64,000 bases of DNA, taken from assembly GCA_027319585.1 (NCBI GenBank), contig DAHVMY010000001.1, positions 70,992 to 134,991 of the forward strand, read 5' to 3'. A program made the position numbers and the translations under genes. Position 1 is the stretch's first letter, and each line of letters opens with the position of its first letter. This document shows, one piece after another, positions 33,680-42,600 of this stretch. Source of the stretch: AG-12 sp027319585 (GTDB lineage: Bacteria > Chloroflexota > Dormibacteria > Aeolococcales > Bog-877). A model generated the notes under the pieces. It did no database searches. It saw nothing but the letters and a program-made list of their open reading frames with translations, and was not told the DNA's origin.

Positions 33680-34794
33680 TGCCCAAGACCAAGCGCGATT
33701 ACTACGAGGTGCTGGGGGTAGATCGCCGGGCGAGCCCCGAGGAGCTCAAGCGCGCCTACCGCAAGCTGGCGATGCAGTACCACCCGGATCGCAACGGTGG
33801 CGATCCCGAGGCCGAACAGCGCTTCAAGGAGGTGGGTGAGGCCTACCAGGTGCTCTCGGACCCGGAGCGGCGCCAGCGGTACGACACCTTCGGTCAGGTG
33901 GACGACGGCTTTGGCGGTGGAGGCGGCGCCTTCAACTTCCAGTCCGCGTTCGACCTCTTCGACATGTTCTTCGGTGGGGCGGCGCAACCCCGCCAGCGCG
34001 GCGGGCCACGCCGCGGAGCCGACCTGCGCATGCAGGTGACCATCGACTTCCAGGAGGCCATCACCGGCGTCACCCGCACCTTCGAGGTGACCAAGCCCGC
34101 CACCTGCCCTGACTGCGGCGGCAGCGGAGCCGCGGCGGGCACCAAGGCCACGGTCTGCCCGGAGTGCCAGGGCCGCGGCCAGGTTCAGAGGGTGCGGCAG
34201 TCCCTGCTCGGTCAGATGGTGACCGTGGAACCGTGCCCGCGCTGCCGCGGAGAGGGCCAGGTGATCGAGTCTCCCTGCCCGACTTGCCATGGGCAGGGGT
34301 TGGTCGACGCCAAGAAGTCAATCGAGGTCCAGATCCCGGCCGGGGTCGACAACGAGATGCAGGTGCGCGTGCCCGGAGAGGGTGCGGCTGGCCCACGCGG
34401 TGGTCCACCAGGTGACCTTTTCCTGGTGATCGGCGTGCGCCCCCACGAGCAGCTGGTGCGGCGGGGGATGACGATCATCTACGAGTGCCCGATCTCAATC
34501 GCCCAGGCCGCCCTTGGTGACACCATCGAGGTGCCCACCGTGGACGGGCCGGCCACCATGACCGTCAAGCCAGGTACCCAGTACGGCGAGCAGGTGCGGT
34601 TGCCCGGTAAGGGGGCACCTGATCCCCGCACCGGACGCCGCGGGGATCAGGTGGTCAGGTTGCGGGTCGTCATCCCCACCAAGCTGACCGAAAGGCAGCG
34701 CCATCTGCTCCGTGAGCTGGCTCCCCCCGACGGCAAGCCCCACCCGGTGAAGAAGGGGTTTTTCGAACACCTCAAGGACGCCATCGGCATCTGA
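33679..34794 (+). CDS. dnaJ: Chaperone DnaJ (type I Hsp40)
   Basis: Co-chaperone that delivers clients to DnaK and stimulates its ATPase. J-domain with 'YRKLAMQYHPDRNGG' (HPD), a Gly/Phe-rich linker ('DDGFGGGGGAFNF'), four zinc-binding repeats of the C-x2-C-x-G-x-G type ('CPDCGGSG', 'CPECQGRG', 'CPRCRGEG', 'CPTCHGQG') and the C-terminal client-binding domains. 371 aa, complete. The ATG at 33679 overlaps the grpE stop. DnaK itself is not in the window. Confidence 0.95.
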   Translation: MPKTKRDYYEVLGVDRRASPEELKRAYRKLAMQYHPDRNGGDPEAEQRFKEVGEAYQVLSDPERRQRYDTFGQVDDGFGGGGGAFNFQSAFDLFDMFFGGAAQPRQRGGPRRGADLRMQVTIDFQEAITGVTRTFEVTKPATCPDCGGSGAAAGTKATVCPECQGRGQVQRVRQSLLGQMVTVEPCPRCRGEGQVIESPCPTCHGQGLVDAKKSIEVQIPAGVDNEMQVRVPGEGAAGPRGGPPGDLFLVIGVRPHEQLVRRGMTIIYECPISIAQAALGDTIEVPTVDGPATMTVKPGTQYGEQVRLPGKGAPDPRTGRRGDQVVRLRVVIPTKLTERQRHLLRELAPPDGKPHPVKKGFFEHLKDAIGI

Positions 34795-34899
34795 CCGCAG
34801 CCGGTGTTTAGGCCCGCCAGGGGCGTGGGTATGGCCTAATCGGGATGGCTTCATCCCCCCAGGTGAGCTGGGAAGAGATGAGGTAAAGGAGGTGTTCTG

Positions 34900-35418
34900 A
34901 TGGCTCGTTGGGATCCTTGGAGCGACCTTTTCAACCTGCAGAACGAGATGTCCCGCTGGGTCAACGAGGCCTTCGGGAGCGGCCAGATGGTGACCCCGGT
35001 GGGAGTGGGCACCAGGAGCCTCACCACGACGGCGCCGACCGCCTACCTGCCCCTGGACATCCGTCAGAAGGACAATGAGTTTGTGATCGAGGCCTCGGTT
35101 CCGGGTTTCAAGCCGGAAGAGGTGGAGATCACCGCTGACCAGGGCGTCTTGACCATCCGCGGCGAGCGCAAGGTTGAGCACTCGGAGGAGAACGAGGGGA
35201 CCTACCTGCGCCGGGAGCGGGCCAACTACTCCGTGATCCGGCAGCTCACCCTGCCGAACGACGTGAAGGAGGACGAGATCAGGGCCACCTTCACCAACGG
35301 GGTGCTCACCGTGACCATTCCGCGGGAGGCGGCCCCTGCCCCGCGGCGGATTCCCGTCAGCAGCGGTGAGGCGGCTCCTGAGCCGCAGGTGATCGAGGCG
35401 GGCACTGCCCAGCATTGA
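34900..35418 (+). CDS. Small heat-shock protein (Hsp20/alpha-crystallin)
   Basis: ATP-independent holdase. N-terminal 'MARWDPWSDLFNLQNEMSRW', an alpha-crystallin domain with 'LDIRQKDNEFVIEASVPGFK', 'GVLTIRGERK' and 'FTNGVLTVTIPR', and a C-terminal extension. 172 aa. An unusually complete ribosome site, AAAGGAGGTG at 34885-34894, lies 7 nt upstream of the ATG, unlike the leaderless neighbours, and predicts strong translation. It follows dnaJ by 105 bp and could be in the same heat-shock regulon, but no CIRCE is seen directly upstream. Confidence 0.93.
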   Translation: MARWDPWSDLFNLQNEMSRWVNEAFGSGQMVTPVGVGTRSLTTTAPTAYLPLDIRQKDNEFVIEASVPGFKPEEVEITADQGVLTIRGERKVEHSEENEGTYLRRERANYSVIRQLTLPNDVKEDEIRATFTNGVLTVTIPREAAPAPRRIPVSSGEAAPEPQVIEAGTAQH

Positions 35419-35430
35419 TTTAGAAGGCCA

Positions 35431-35456
35431 GGGCTCCGGCAGGGCTGCCGGAGCCC
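35431..35456. terminator. Bidirectional terminator hairpin
   Basis: GGGCTCCGGC and GCCGGAGCCC form a perfect 10-bp stem with a 6-nt loop, midway between the convergent hsp20 and galT-like genes. There is no T-tract on either side. Confidence 0.65.
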
Positions 35457-35462
35457 CCGCCT

Positions 35463-36557
35463 TCAGCGGATTTCAGTCAGAGCCGCCTGCAGAGCGGGTC
35501 TGAGGGCGGCGGCCAGGGCCTCGGGGCTGCGCACCATGAACGGTTCGTCGAGCAGCTGGTGCCAGGCGGTGGTGTCGGAGCCCTGAATGGCGGGGTTGAA
35601 GTAGATCCTCGGTGAGAGTCGGGCGTGCAGACGAAAGCGATCGCGCGTGTCGCCGCCGGGTCCCCCATAGAACGCCAGGTTGAAGGCGGCGACGCCCTCT
35701 GACGCGAGGAACCTGAGGCAGGCACAGAGTCCGTGCGAGAACTCCCAAAGCCCCTCTTCTGGCACGTCCGTGACGGTGCGACAGGAGGGGAAGATGACGA
35801 AGACGTCGGAGAGCACACTGCGCGAGACGAAGGCGGTGAGCCAGGCCGTGTGGCTGGCTCTGGTGAGGAACCGCTCAGTCGATCTCTCCTCCTCGTCCAC
35901 CAGCAGGTCCCAATAGGAGCGATGGCGGTGCCGGTAGAACTCCAGTCCGCAGCGGACCTCCTCTTCGAGGAGGGTCCCCGGTCGGTCGGTGACAAACCCT
36001 TGGAGATGCGGGTGGACCTGGGTGGCACCGGCGGGCGGCATGTAGTTCCACGTGAGCAGCTCGTAGGCGCCATCCGCGCGGGCGGGGAGCTCGCCGAAGT
36101 ACCTCTGGGCGGCCAGTAGGCTGTCGCACAGCTGGTCGGGTCGGAACTCCTCAGGCCGGACGTAGTGGTCGCGCGTCACCACGTCCACGAAGCTGTGGCG
36201 ATCATAGGGGCTCAAATTCGGAAAGACGACCGCCTGACCGACGTGAATGCGCCCGTGGCCGCCCGAACGCATGGCCAGCTGTGGGGTGACGCGCTCAATT
36301 CGGTCCGGGCAGAAGGGGCAGCGCGAACGGCTCGCCGCAACTGCGGCCGCCAGATCCGGCGGCACCAGTTGAAACCCCTGGAAGTGGGCCACCCGCCCGC
36401 TTCGCCGTGTCAGTGGATCCCGGCGCAGCTCGACCTCGAAGGAGACCTCGGTCAATTGCTGCTCGGAGTTGCTGATGAAGTACGAGCCCGTGCGGAGCTC
36501 GCGCTCGAAGGTGAGGGTCGCCGCGGGTAGGGGCCCCTGGGGGTTGGGTGACTTCAT
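35463..36557 (-). CDS. GalT-like nucleotidyltransferase (HIT superfamily)
   Basis: 364 residues related to galactose-1-phosphate uridylyltransferase. 'ATQVHPHLQGFV' contains the HPH-x-Q nucleophile motif. 'CPFCPDRIERVTPQ' is the N-terminal Cys pair, 'AVVFPNLSPYDRHSFVDVVT' matches the GalT substrate region, and 'AAFNLAFYGGPGGD' and 'HARLSPRIYFNPA' form the second half. It probably transfers a nucleotide to or from a sugar phosphate or related substrate. The specificity is not evident, and no galactose genes are nearby. Its start overlaps the rsmE stop by 4 bp. Confidence 0.75.
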   Translation of the reverse strand: MKSPNPQGPLPAATLTFERELRTGSYFISNSEQQLTEVSFEVELRRDPLTRRSGRVAHFQGFQLVPPDLAAAVAASRSRCPFCPDRIERVTPQLAMRSGGHGRIHVGQAVVFPNLSPYDRHSFVDVVTRDHYVRPEEFRPDQLCDSLLAAQRYFGELPARADGAYELLTWNYMPPAGATQVHPHLQGFVTDRPGTLLEEEVRCGLEFYRHRHRSYWDLLVDEEERSTERFLTRASHTAWLTAFVSRSVLSDVFVIFPSCRTVTDVPEEGLWEFSHGLCACLRFLASEGVAAFNLAFYGGPGGDTRDRFRLHARLSPRIYFNPAIQGSDTTAWHQLLDEPFMVRSPEALAAALRPALQAALTEIR

Positions 36558-37312
36558 GGACGATTGGTCTCCAGGTCGCCGGAGCGGTGCAGCAGCACCG
36601 CCACCGCGACCGTCGCCGCCAGCAGGGTGCGCAGATTGCGGGGTCCCAGGGAGACCACCGCGGCCCCGTCCCCTAGCATCGCCTCGATCTCGGTCGGCGA
36701 CAAGCCCCCCTCCGGCCCCACCACGATAGCCGTCGGCCGGTCCGGCGACCAGGGCACCGAGGACAGCGATGCCTTCGCCGCGGGCTGGTCGCAGATCAGC
36801 CACTGGCAGGCCGGATCCCGGTGCCGGAGCTCTGCCACCGCCTCCGTCAGCAGCCGGGGCCCGTGCACCGTTGGGGCCCGATGCCGGCGTGACAGTTGGG
36901 CCGCCTCCTTGGCCACGCGCTCCCACCGCAGCTGGCGGGCCCGGGCGCGCTCCCGCTCCAGTTTGGGAACGGTCCGCTCGGTCACCACCGGCCAGATCGA
37001 TCGGGCGCCGAGCTCGGCGAGCCGCTCGCACACCTCCGCCATCCCGGTCCCCTTGGGGATCGCCTGCACGACGTGCAGGTTGGCCCTCGGCTCGCGCGAG
37101 CACGCGCAGACCGCCAGCACCCGGGCCAGCACCCGGTCGGGGCCGACCTGCTCGACCAGGGCGTCGCACTCGGTGCCCACGGCGGGCACCAGGGTGATCG
37201 TGGCTCCGCGCCCCAGCCGGAGGACCTTGGCGAGGTGCCAGGCATCGTCGCCTGAGATCTCCAGCAGGTCGCCGACGCGGGTCTCCGCGGCTTCCACAAA
37301 GAAGGTCGGCAC
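36554..37312 (-). CDS. rsmE: 16S rRNA (uracil-1498-N3)-methyltransferase RsmE
   Basis: SPOUT-class methyltransferase. The N-terminal PUA-like part ('ISGDDAWHLAKVLRLGRGAT') is followed by 'VVQAIPKGTGMAEVCERLAE', 'LGARSIWPVVTERTV', 'RWERVAKEAAQLSRR' and the SAM knot 'AIVVGPEGGLSPTEIEAM' and 'SLGPRNLRTLLAATVAVAVL'. In the last motif the usual 'LG.RILR.ETA' is slightly altered (Asn and Leu substitutions). 252 aa. The GTG start lies 6 nt after a TAGACT box, so it is probably leaderless. Confidence 0.9.
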   Translation of the reverse strand: MPTFFVEAAETRVGDLLEISGDDAWHLAKVLRLGRGATITLVPAVGTECDALVEQVGPDRVLARVLAVCACSREPRANLHVVQAIPKGTGMAEVCERLAELGARSIWPVVTERTVPKLERERARARQLRWERVAKEAAQLSRRHRAPTVHGPRLLTEAVAELRHRDPACQWLICDQPAAKASLSSVPWSPDRPTAIVVGPEGGLSPTEIEAMLGDGAAVVSLGPRNLRTLLAATVAVAVLLHRSGDLETNRP

Positions 37313-37318
37313 CGCTCG

Positions 37319-37324
37319 AGTCTA
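37319..37324 (-). promoter_or_regulatory. -10 box for leaderless rsmE
   Basis: TAGACT on the minus strand, 6 nt before the GTG start at 37312. Confidence 0.45.
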
Positions 37325-37372
37325 GTTGGCTGCCCCAGAGACGCTCTTGGGCCGGCCGGTACCATGGAAGGC

Positions 37373-38212
37373 GTGGAGTGGCCCGAGGACGGATACACCC
37401 GGATGGTCGAGGCGGCCAAGGAAGTCCGGCTGGCGGTGCATGTGGTCGGAGACGGGCCCCCGCTGCTCCTGATCCCGGGGTTGGGCACCGATCACCACGC
37501 CTTTGTCTGGAACATCCGCGAGCTCTCGCAGCGGTGGTTGTGCCTGGTTCTCGATCAGCGCGGGATCGGCCTGTCCGACGCATCCCCGGGGCCGTACGAT
37601 ATGGCGCTCCTGGCGGATGATGCGGCTCGGGTCATAGCGGAGCTGGCCCCCGGGGGGGCATCTGTGTTCGGGGTATCCATGGGCGGCATGGTCGCCCAGC
37701 ACCTGGCCATCCGCCATCCGGCGTTGGTGACCGCGCTGGTGTTGGGCTGCACCGGGCCCGGGGGGAGGCTGGCGGTGCGAGCTGATCCGGCGGACACCAG
37801 GTTGCTGCTGGGGGGCGACGCCCGTGAACCGGGTCTCGCTTACCGGGTCGCCTGCCAGGTGCTGTATGAGCGCCGCTGGCGCGAGCAGCATCCGGAGGTG
37901 ATCGAGGACGCCGTGCACTGGCGGGCCACCCATCCGGTTCGCCCCGGCGTGTTCGCCGCGCATTGGGAGGCGATCCGCCACCACGACACCGCCGACCGCC
38001 TGGGGGAGATTGGGGCGCCCACGCTGGTGCTCCACGGGACTGCGGACGTGGTGATGCCCCCGGGCAATGGGGCGCTGTTGCACGAGCGCATCCCCGGATC
38101 GGCGCTTCGGTGGCTGCCCGGGCGCGGCCACATGTTCTTCCAGGAGGATCCCGGCGCCACCCTGCGCCATCTGGAGGACCATCTGGCGCTGGCTTTGACC
38201 CTGCCCAGGTAG
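37373..38212 (+). CDS. Alpha/beta hydrolase
   Basis: About 280 residues of the alpha/beta-hydrolase fold. 'LLLIPGLGTDHHAFVWNI' has the oxyanion HG-like turn, 'VLDQRGIGLSD' is the conserved DxRGxGxS, 'VFGVSMGGMVAQHLAI' carries the nucleophile Ser, 'VLHGTADVVMPP' the Asp and 'LPGRGHMFF' the His. Such proteins include esterases, 3-oxoadipate enol-lactonases and peroxidases, and the substrate is unknown. An ATG exists at 37364, but it is part of a TACCAT -10 box (37360-37365). The GTG at 37373, 7 nt later, is more likely the leaderless start. Divergent from rsmE. Confidence 0.82.
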   Translation: MEWPEDGYTRMVEAAKEVRLAVHVVGDGPPLLLIPGLGTDHHAFVWNIRELSQRWLCLVLDQRGIGLSDASPGPYDMALLADDAARVIAELAPGGASVFGVSMGGMVAQHLAIRHPALVTALVLGCTGPGGRLAVRADPADTRLLLGGDAREPGLAYRVACQVLYERRWREQHPEVIEDAVHWRATHPVRPGVFAAHWEAIRHHDTADRLGEIGAPTLVLHGTADVVMPPGNGALLHERIPGSALRWLPGRGHMFFQEDPGATLRHLEDHLALALTLPR

Positions 38213-38299
38213 TGGGGAGGGGGCCTGGGCCCACAGGTAGCGGCCACCTCGTGGCCGCGTTCCTCCGACTGGCGGAGAGCGTCCGCGCCTCGACCCCGA

Positions 38300-38305
38300 T
38301 ACAAT
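38300..38305 (+). promoter_or_regulatory. -10 box of the rpsU transcript
   Basis: TACAAT about 75 nt upstream of the rpsU start codon. Unlike most promoters here it leaves a real leader with a strong ribosome site. A clear -35 is not visible. Confidence 0.45.
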
Positions 38306-38379
38306 CACGAGGCTCGGCAGCGCCGCTCGTGGGCGCCTGCCTTGGTTGAGTTGACCAGCGCTGGAGGAGGTGACACCCA

Positions 38380-38562
38380 CTGTCGGAGGTAAAGCTGCGG
38401 GAGGGAGAGTCGTTCGAGAGCGCTCTTCGCCGCTTCAACAAGAAGATCAAGCAGAACGGCATCCTCACCGAGGTGCGGCGCCGGGAGTTCTACGAGAAGC
38501 CCAGCATTCGCCGCAAGAAGAAGACCATGGCGGCCAGGAAGCGGCGGGCCAAGCAGGCCTAG
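38380..38562 (+). CDS. rpsU: 30S ribosomal protein bS21 (CTG start)
   Basis: A 60-residue basic protein with the bS21 pattern: 'SEVKLREGESFESALRRFNK', 'GILTEVRRREFYEKPSIRR' and a Lys/Arg-rich tail 'KKKTMAARKRRAKQA'. The frame has no ATG, GTG or TTG before the conserved N-terminus. Instead CTG at 38380 sits 8 nt after a strong GGAGGAGGTG (38363-38372), exactly where initiation is expected, so CTG is the probable start codon. It helps mRNA binding on the small subunit. Followed 14 bp later by ybeY, then pth, mfd and mazG in one run. Confidence 0.88.
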   Translation: MSEVKLREGESFESALRRFNKKIKQNGILTEVRRREFYEKPSIRRKKKTMAARKRRAKQA

Positions 38563-38576
38563 CCGCGGCGGGCCGG

Positions 38577-39086
38577 GTGGAGGTGAGGCTCTCTCGGGCC
38601 CTCGGCTCAGTCCAGCGCGAGCAGGCGCGCCGGGCGGCCATTCGCCCCCTGCTGGAGGGGGCCCTGCGCGACCTCGGGATCGCAGACCAGCAGGTCTTCT
38701 GTCGGCTCACCACCGCTTTGGAGGTCCAGCGACTGAACCGGCGTTTCGCCGACTCGGACCGCTCGACCGACGTGCTCGCCTTCCCCGCTGCCGACCTGGT
38801 CCCGGGTTCGGGCTTTCAGCTGCCCCCGGACGGGCTCGCCGACTTGGGGGACATCGCGATCGCGGTCCCGGTCGCGCTGGAGCAGGCGGCCGCCGCGGGA
38901 GCGGATCCTGAGGCGGAACTGCGGATGCTGGCCGTGCACGGGCTGTTGCATCTGCTGGGACATGACCATCACGATCCAGAGGAAGCAGAACAGATGACCC
39001 GAGCGACCCGGTGGCTGTTGGCGAGGGATGCGGCCCGCCGCGGGCAAGCGGCGCCCTCAGTGCCAGCATTGCAGCCGAGCGCGTGA
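38577..39086 (+). CDS. ybeY: Endoribonuclease YbeY (rRNA maturation)
   Basis: Zinc-dependent RNase that matures 16S rRNA 3' ends. The metal site 'AVHGLLHLLGHDHHDPEEAE' (H-x3-H-x5-H) is intact, as are 'LNRRFADSDRSTDVLAFP' and 'LGDIAIAV', the conserved strand before the metal site. About 169 aa. GTG codons at 38577 and 38583 are both possible starts, and the former is used here. The stop overlaps the GTG start of pth. Confidence 0.9.
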   Translation: MEVRLSRALGSVQREQARRAAIRPLLEGALRDLGIADQQVFCRLTTALEVQRLNRRFADSDRSTDVLAFPAADLVPGSGFQLPPDGLADLGDIAIAVPVALEQAAAAGADPEAELRMLAVHGLLHLLGHDHHDPEEAEQMTRATRWLLARDAARRGQAAPSVPALQPSA

Positions 39087-39697
39087 GCGACCACCCGTGG
39101 CTGGTCATAGGGCTGGGGAATCCCGAGCCCGCCCACGCCGGCCAGCGTCACAACGTCGGCTTTGACGTCATCCGGGTTTTGGCCAGCCGGATGGGGATCA
39201 AGCTCGGCCGCGATCGCGGGCCGGCCTTTGTGGCCCGCGCCCGCTGGCAGGGCAACGACCTCTGGCTGGCCGAACCCAGAACCTACATGAACGAGTCCGG
39301 GATCGCGGGCGCTCACCTGACTCGGACCTTGGGGGTGGGATTGGACCGGGTTCTGGTCGTCTATGACGATCTGGACCTGCCGGTGGGTAGGCTTAGGGTG
39401 CGGGCGTCCGGAAGCCCCGGCGGCCACAACGGCATTCGTTCCCTGCAGACCCATTGGCGCTCCAAGGATTTCGCCCGGGTTCGGGTGGGGATCGGGCGGC
39501 CACCGGCTGGAGTCGATGCCATCGACTATGTCCTGGGCCGGCCGCAGGGCGCGGAGCGCGAACTCTTGGAGGACGCGGTCAACCGGGCCGCGGAGGCGGT
39601 TCTGACGGTGGTGGACAGGGGCGTGGAGGAGGCCATGAGCGAGTTCAATCGGGCAGATCGGCCGCTGCCTCCCGCCACCCCGGTGGCCGATGGCTGA
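39083..39697 (+). CDS. pth: Peptidyl-tRNA hydrolase
   Basis: Releases peptides from prematurely dropped peptidyl-tRNA. 'LVIGLGNPEPAHAGQRHNVG' has the catalytic His-Asn pair ('RHNVGF'), 'LAEPRTYMNESG' and 'VVYDDLDLPVGRLRVRASGS' contain the Asn and Asp of the active site, and 'GGHNGIRSL' is conserved. 204 aa. The usual 'GLGNPG..Y..TRHN' is 'GLGNPEPAHAGQRHN', a mild variation. Starts with GTG inside the ybeY stop and overlaps mfd by 8 bp. Confidence 0.93.
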   Translation: MSDHPWLVIGLGNPEPAHAGQRHNVGFDVIRVLASRMGIKLGRDRGPAFVARARWQGNDLWLAEPRTYMNESGIAGAHLTRTLGVGLDRVLVVYDDLDLPVGRLRVRASGSPGGHNGIRSLQTHWRSKDFARVRVGIGRPPAGVDAIDYVLGRPQGAERELLEDAVNRAAEAVLTVVDRGVEEAMSEFNRADRPLPPATPVADG

Positions 39698-42600
39698 GCG
39701 CGCCGACGCGAGCCGCGCGCGTCCCGAGACCTTGCTCCAGCGGCTGGGAGACCTGCCGATCGGGGCCGCTCTCAGGGCTTGGGACAGAGGTGGAGTCCCA
39801 AGGGCGCAGATCGGGGGAGTCAGCCATGCTGGAACCGCCCTCCTGGGCATGCTCACCCAGCACCTGCTGGGGCGGCCCGTCTGCCTGATCGTCGCGGAGC
39901 CGGAGGCCGTATTCGAGGAGATCGACACCTGGTCGGGGGACACCTTGTCGACCAGCCTGTTCCCCGCCTCCGACACCTTGCCCTTCGACCGGGTGGCGCC
40001 CTCCGCCGCCGTGACGAGGCATCGCCTGGAGACCCTGCGAGTTCTGCGTGGGGAAGCCCCGGCGCTGGTGGTCACCTCCGCCGAGGCGGTGCTGCGGCCA
40101 ACGCTGTCGCGCCAGTGGATGGGCAGCTGGCTGAGTGAACTGAGGCCGGGATCGGACATCCCCCTGCGCCAGCTGGCCGAGTTGCTGCTCGCCTCCGGAT
40201 ATCGGCAGGAGCCGATCGCCGCCCAGGCTGGCGACTTCGCCCGCCGGGGAGGGATCCTGGACTGCTTTCCCCTGGACAACCGGCCCTGGAGGGCAGAGTG
40301 GGAGGGGGAGAAGATCGCCGGCCTGTGGCGCCTCGATCCCGAGACCCAGGGGTCGCGGGCGAAGTTGGATCGGGTGGCGCTGATGCCTGCGCGCGAATTC
40401 GCCCTTGATCTACAGTCGCTCGAGTTCGCGGCCGGCACCATCCGAGGCTGGCGGCTGGAGGCGCTCCGCCAGGACGTGCGCGAACGGTGGGAGGCGGATC
40501 TCGATCTCATCGCCTCCGGTGGCCTGCCCGACCCAGTGGATGCGCTCGGACCACTGCTGGTCGAGCGGGCCGAGACGCTGTTCGCCCATCTCCCGCCGGA
40601 GACCATCTTCCTGACCGAGGACTGGGCTCGCCTTAAGCGCCAGGCCGAGGGGTGGGTCGAAGAGGTGGAGCAGATCCGCGTGGCCGAGGTGGATCGGGGC
40701 GAGCTGCCTCGGGAGATCCCGTCCGGCGTGGTCCCGCTCCAGGACCTCCGGAGGCGGCTGGAGTCCTCAGCATGGCTGGATCTGCGCCGGGAGGTGGGCG
40801 ACGGCTGGTTGCTGGACGATGTCGGGATCTCGGCGGCGCCGACCTTCGCTGGTGACATGGATGAGTTCACTCGGTGGGCCAGAGAGCGCCTCGGCTCCGG
40901 CGCTTCGGTGGTGGCCCTCAGCCTGCAGGAGCAGCGCCTTGGCGAGCTGGCCGACGAACGGGGGGTGGTCCCGATCTCAGCCGAGCGGTTCTCCGCCGGC
41001 GACACCCCGATCCCCTCCGGGGCACTGTTGATAGGCCCAGGCGACCTGCGCACCGGGATAGCCTTGGACGCCGCGGGGGTCACGGTCCTGGCCGACGCGG
41101 ACCTGTTCGGCGCGCAGAAGCGGCGGATCTCGGCGCTGCTGCGCTCGACTCACCGCGCCGAATCCAGTTCCTCCGGACGGCTGCGGCATGCCTCGGGGGG
41201 ACCCAGCGACCTCTCAGCGTTTCGTCTGAAGCTGGAGCCTGGGGATGTGGTGGTCCACCGGGACCACGGTCTGGGCCGCTTCGTCGGGATGCGCCGGGTG
41301 AGCGATGGCGAGGGCGAGCGCGAGTACATGCAGCTTGAGTACGCGGAGGGCAGCAAGCTGTACGTGCCCGCCGAGCACCTCGATCGCGTGGAGCGCTACG
41401 TGGGGGGAGCCGACTCCCAGCCGGCGCTCTCGAAACTGGGGTCGGGCGACTGGGAACGCACCCGGAGGTCGGTGCGGCGGCGGATCGACGAGATCGCCGA
41501 GGACCTGGTGCGGCTCTATGCCCAGCGCCAGCAGGCTCTGGGCCACGCGTTCCCCGGCGACTCGCACTGGCAGCAGGAGCTGGAAGCCTCCTTCCCGTAC
41601 CAGGAGACCAGGGATCAGCTGATGGTCCTGGATGACATCAAGCGGGACATGGAGTCAGACCGGCCCATGGATCGGCTGCTGTGCGGGGACGTGGGCTTCG
41701 GCAAGACCGAGATCGCGCTGCGGGCCGCCTTCAAGGCGGTCGAGGGTGGGTTGCAGGTGGCCGTGCTGGTGCCCACGACGGTCCTGGCCCAGCAGCACTT
41801 TCTCACCTTCCAGGACCGGTTGCGGGCGTTCCCGGTCAGGGTCGAGCAGCTGTCGCGGCTGCGCAGCCCCGACGAGGCCAAGGCGGTGATGGCGGAGCTG
41901 GCGGCCGGTACGGTGGACATCGTGATCGGCACCCACCGGCTGCTGCAGCGGGACGTCAAATTCAAGCGCCTCGGACTGGTGGTCCTCGATGAGGAGCAGC
42001 GGTTCGGGGTACGCCAGAAGGAGCGCCTCAAGCAGCTGCGCACCTCGGTGGACATCCTCTCGCTCTCGGCCACCCCGATCCCCAGAACCCTGCACATGGC
42101 GCTGGCCGGCATCCGCGATCTCTCCGTCATCCGGACCCCGCCTGAGGGCCGCCTGCCGATCCGTACCTATGTGACCGCCAAGGAGGACTCGCTGATCCAG
42201 GATGTCATCCGCCGGGAGCTGTCCCGCCGGGGCCAGGTGTACTACGTCCACAACCGGGTCCACAGCATGCTGAAGGAAATGGACCTGCTGCGCCGGTTAG
42301 TCCCGGAGGCGAGGCTGGCCATGGCCCATGGGCAGATGGACGAGCGGGAGCTGGCCAGGGTGATGGTGGAGTTCGCCAACGGCGAGGTCGATGTGCTCTG
42401 CTGCACCACCATCATCGAGAACGGGCTCGACATCCCCAACGCCAACACCCTGATCGTCGACGACGCTTCCCGCCTCGGCCTGGCCCAGCTCTACCAGCTG
42501 CGCGGCCGGGTCGGACGGTCCGGCCAGCGAGCCTACGCCTACTTCCTGTACGACCCGAGCCGGTCCCTGACCGAGCAGGCGGACAAGCGCCTGGATGTGG

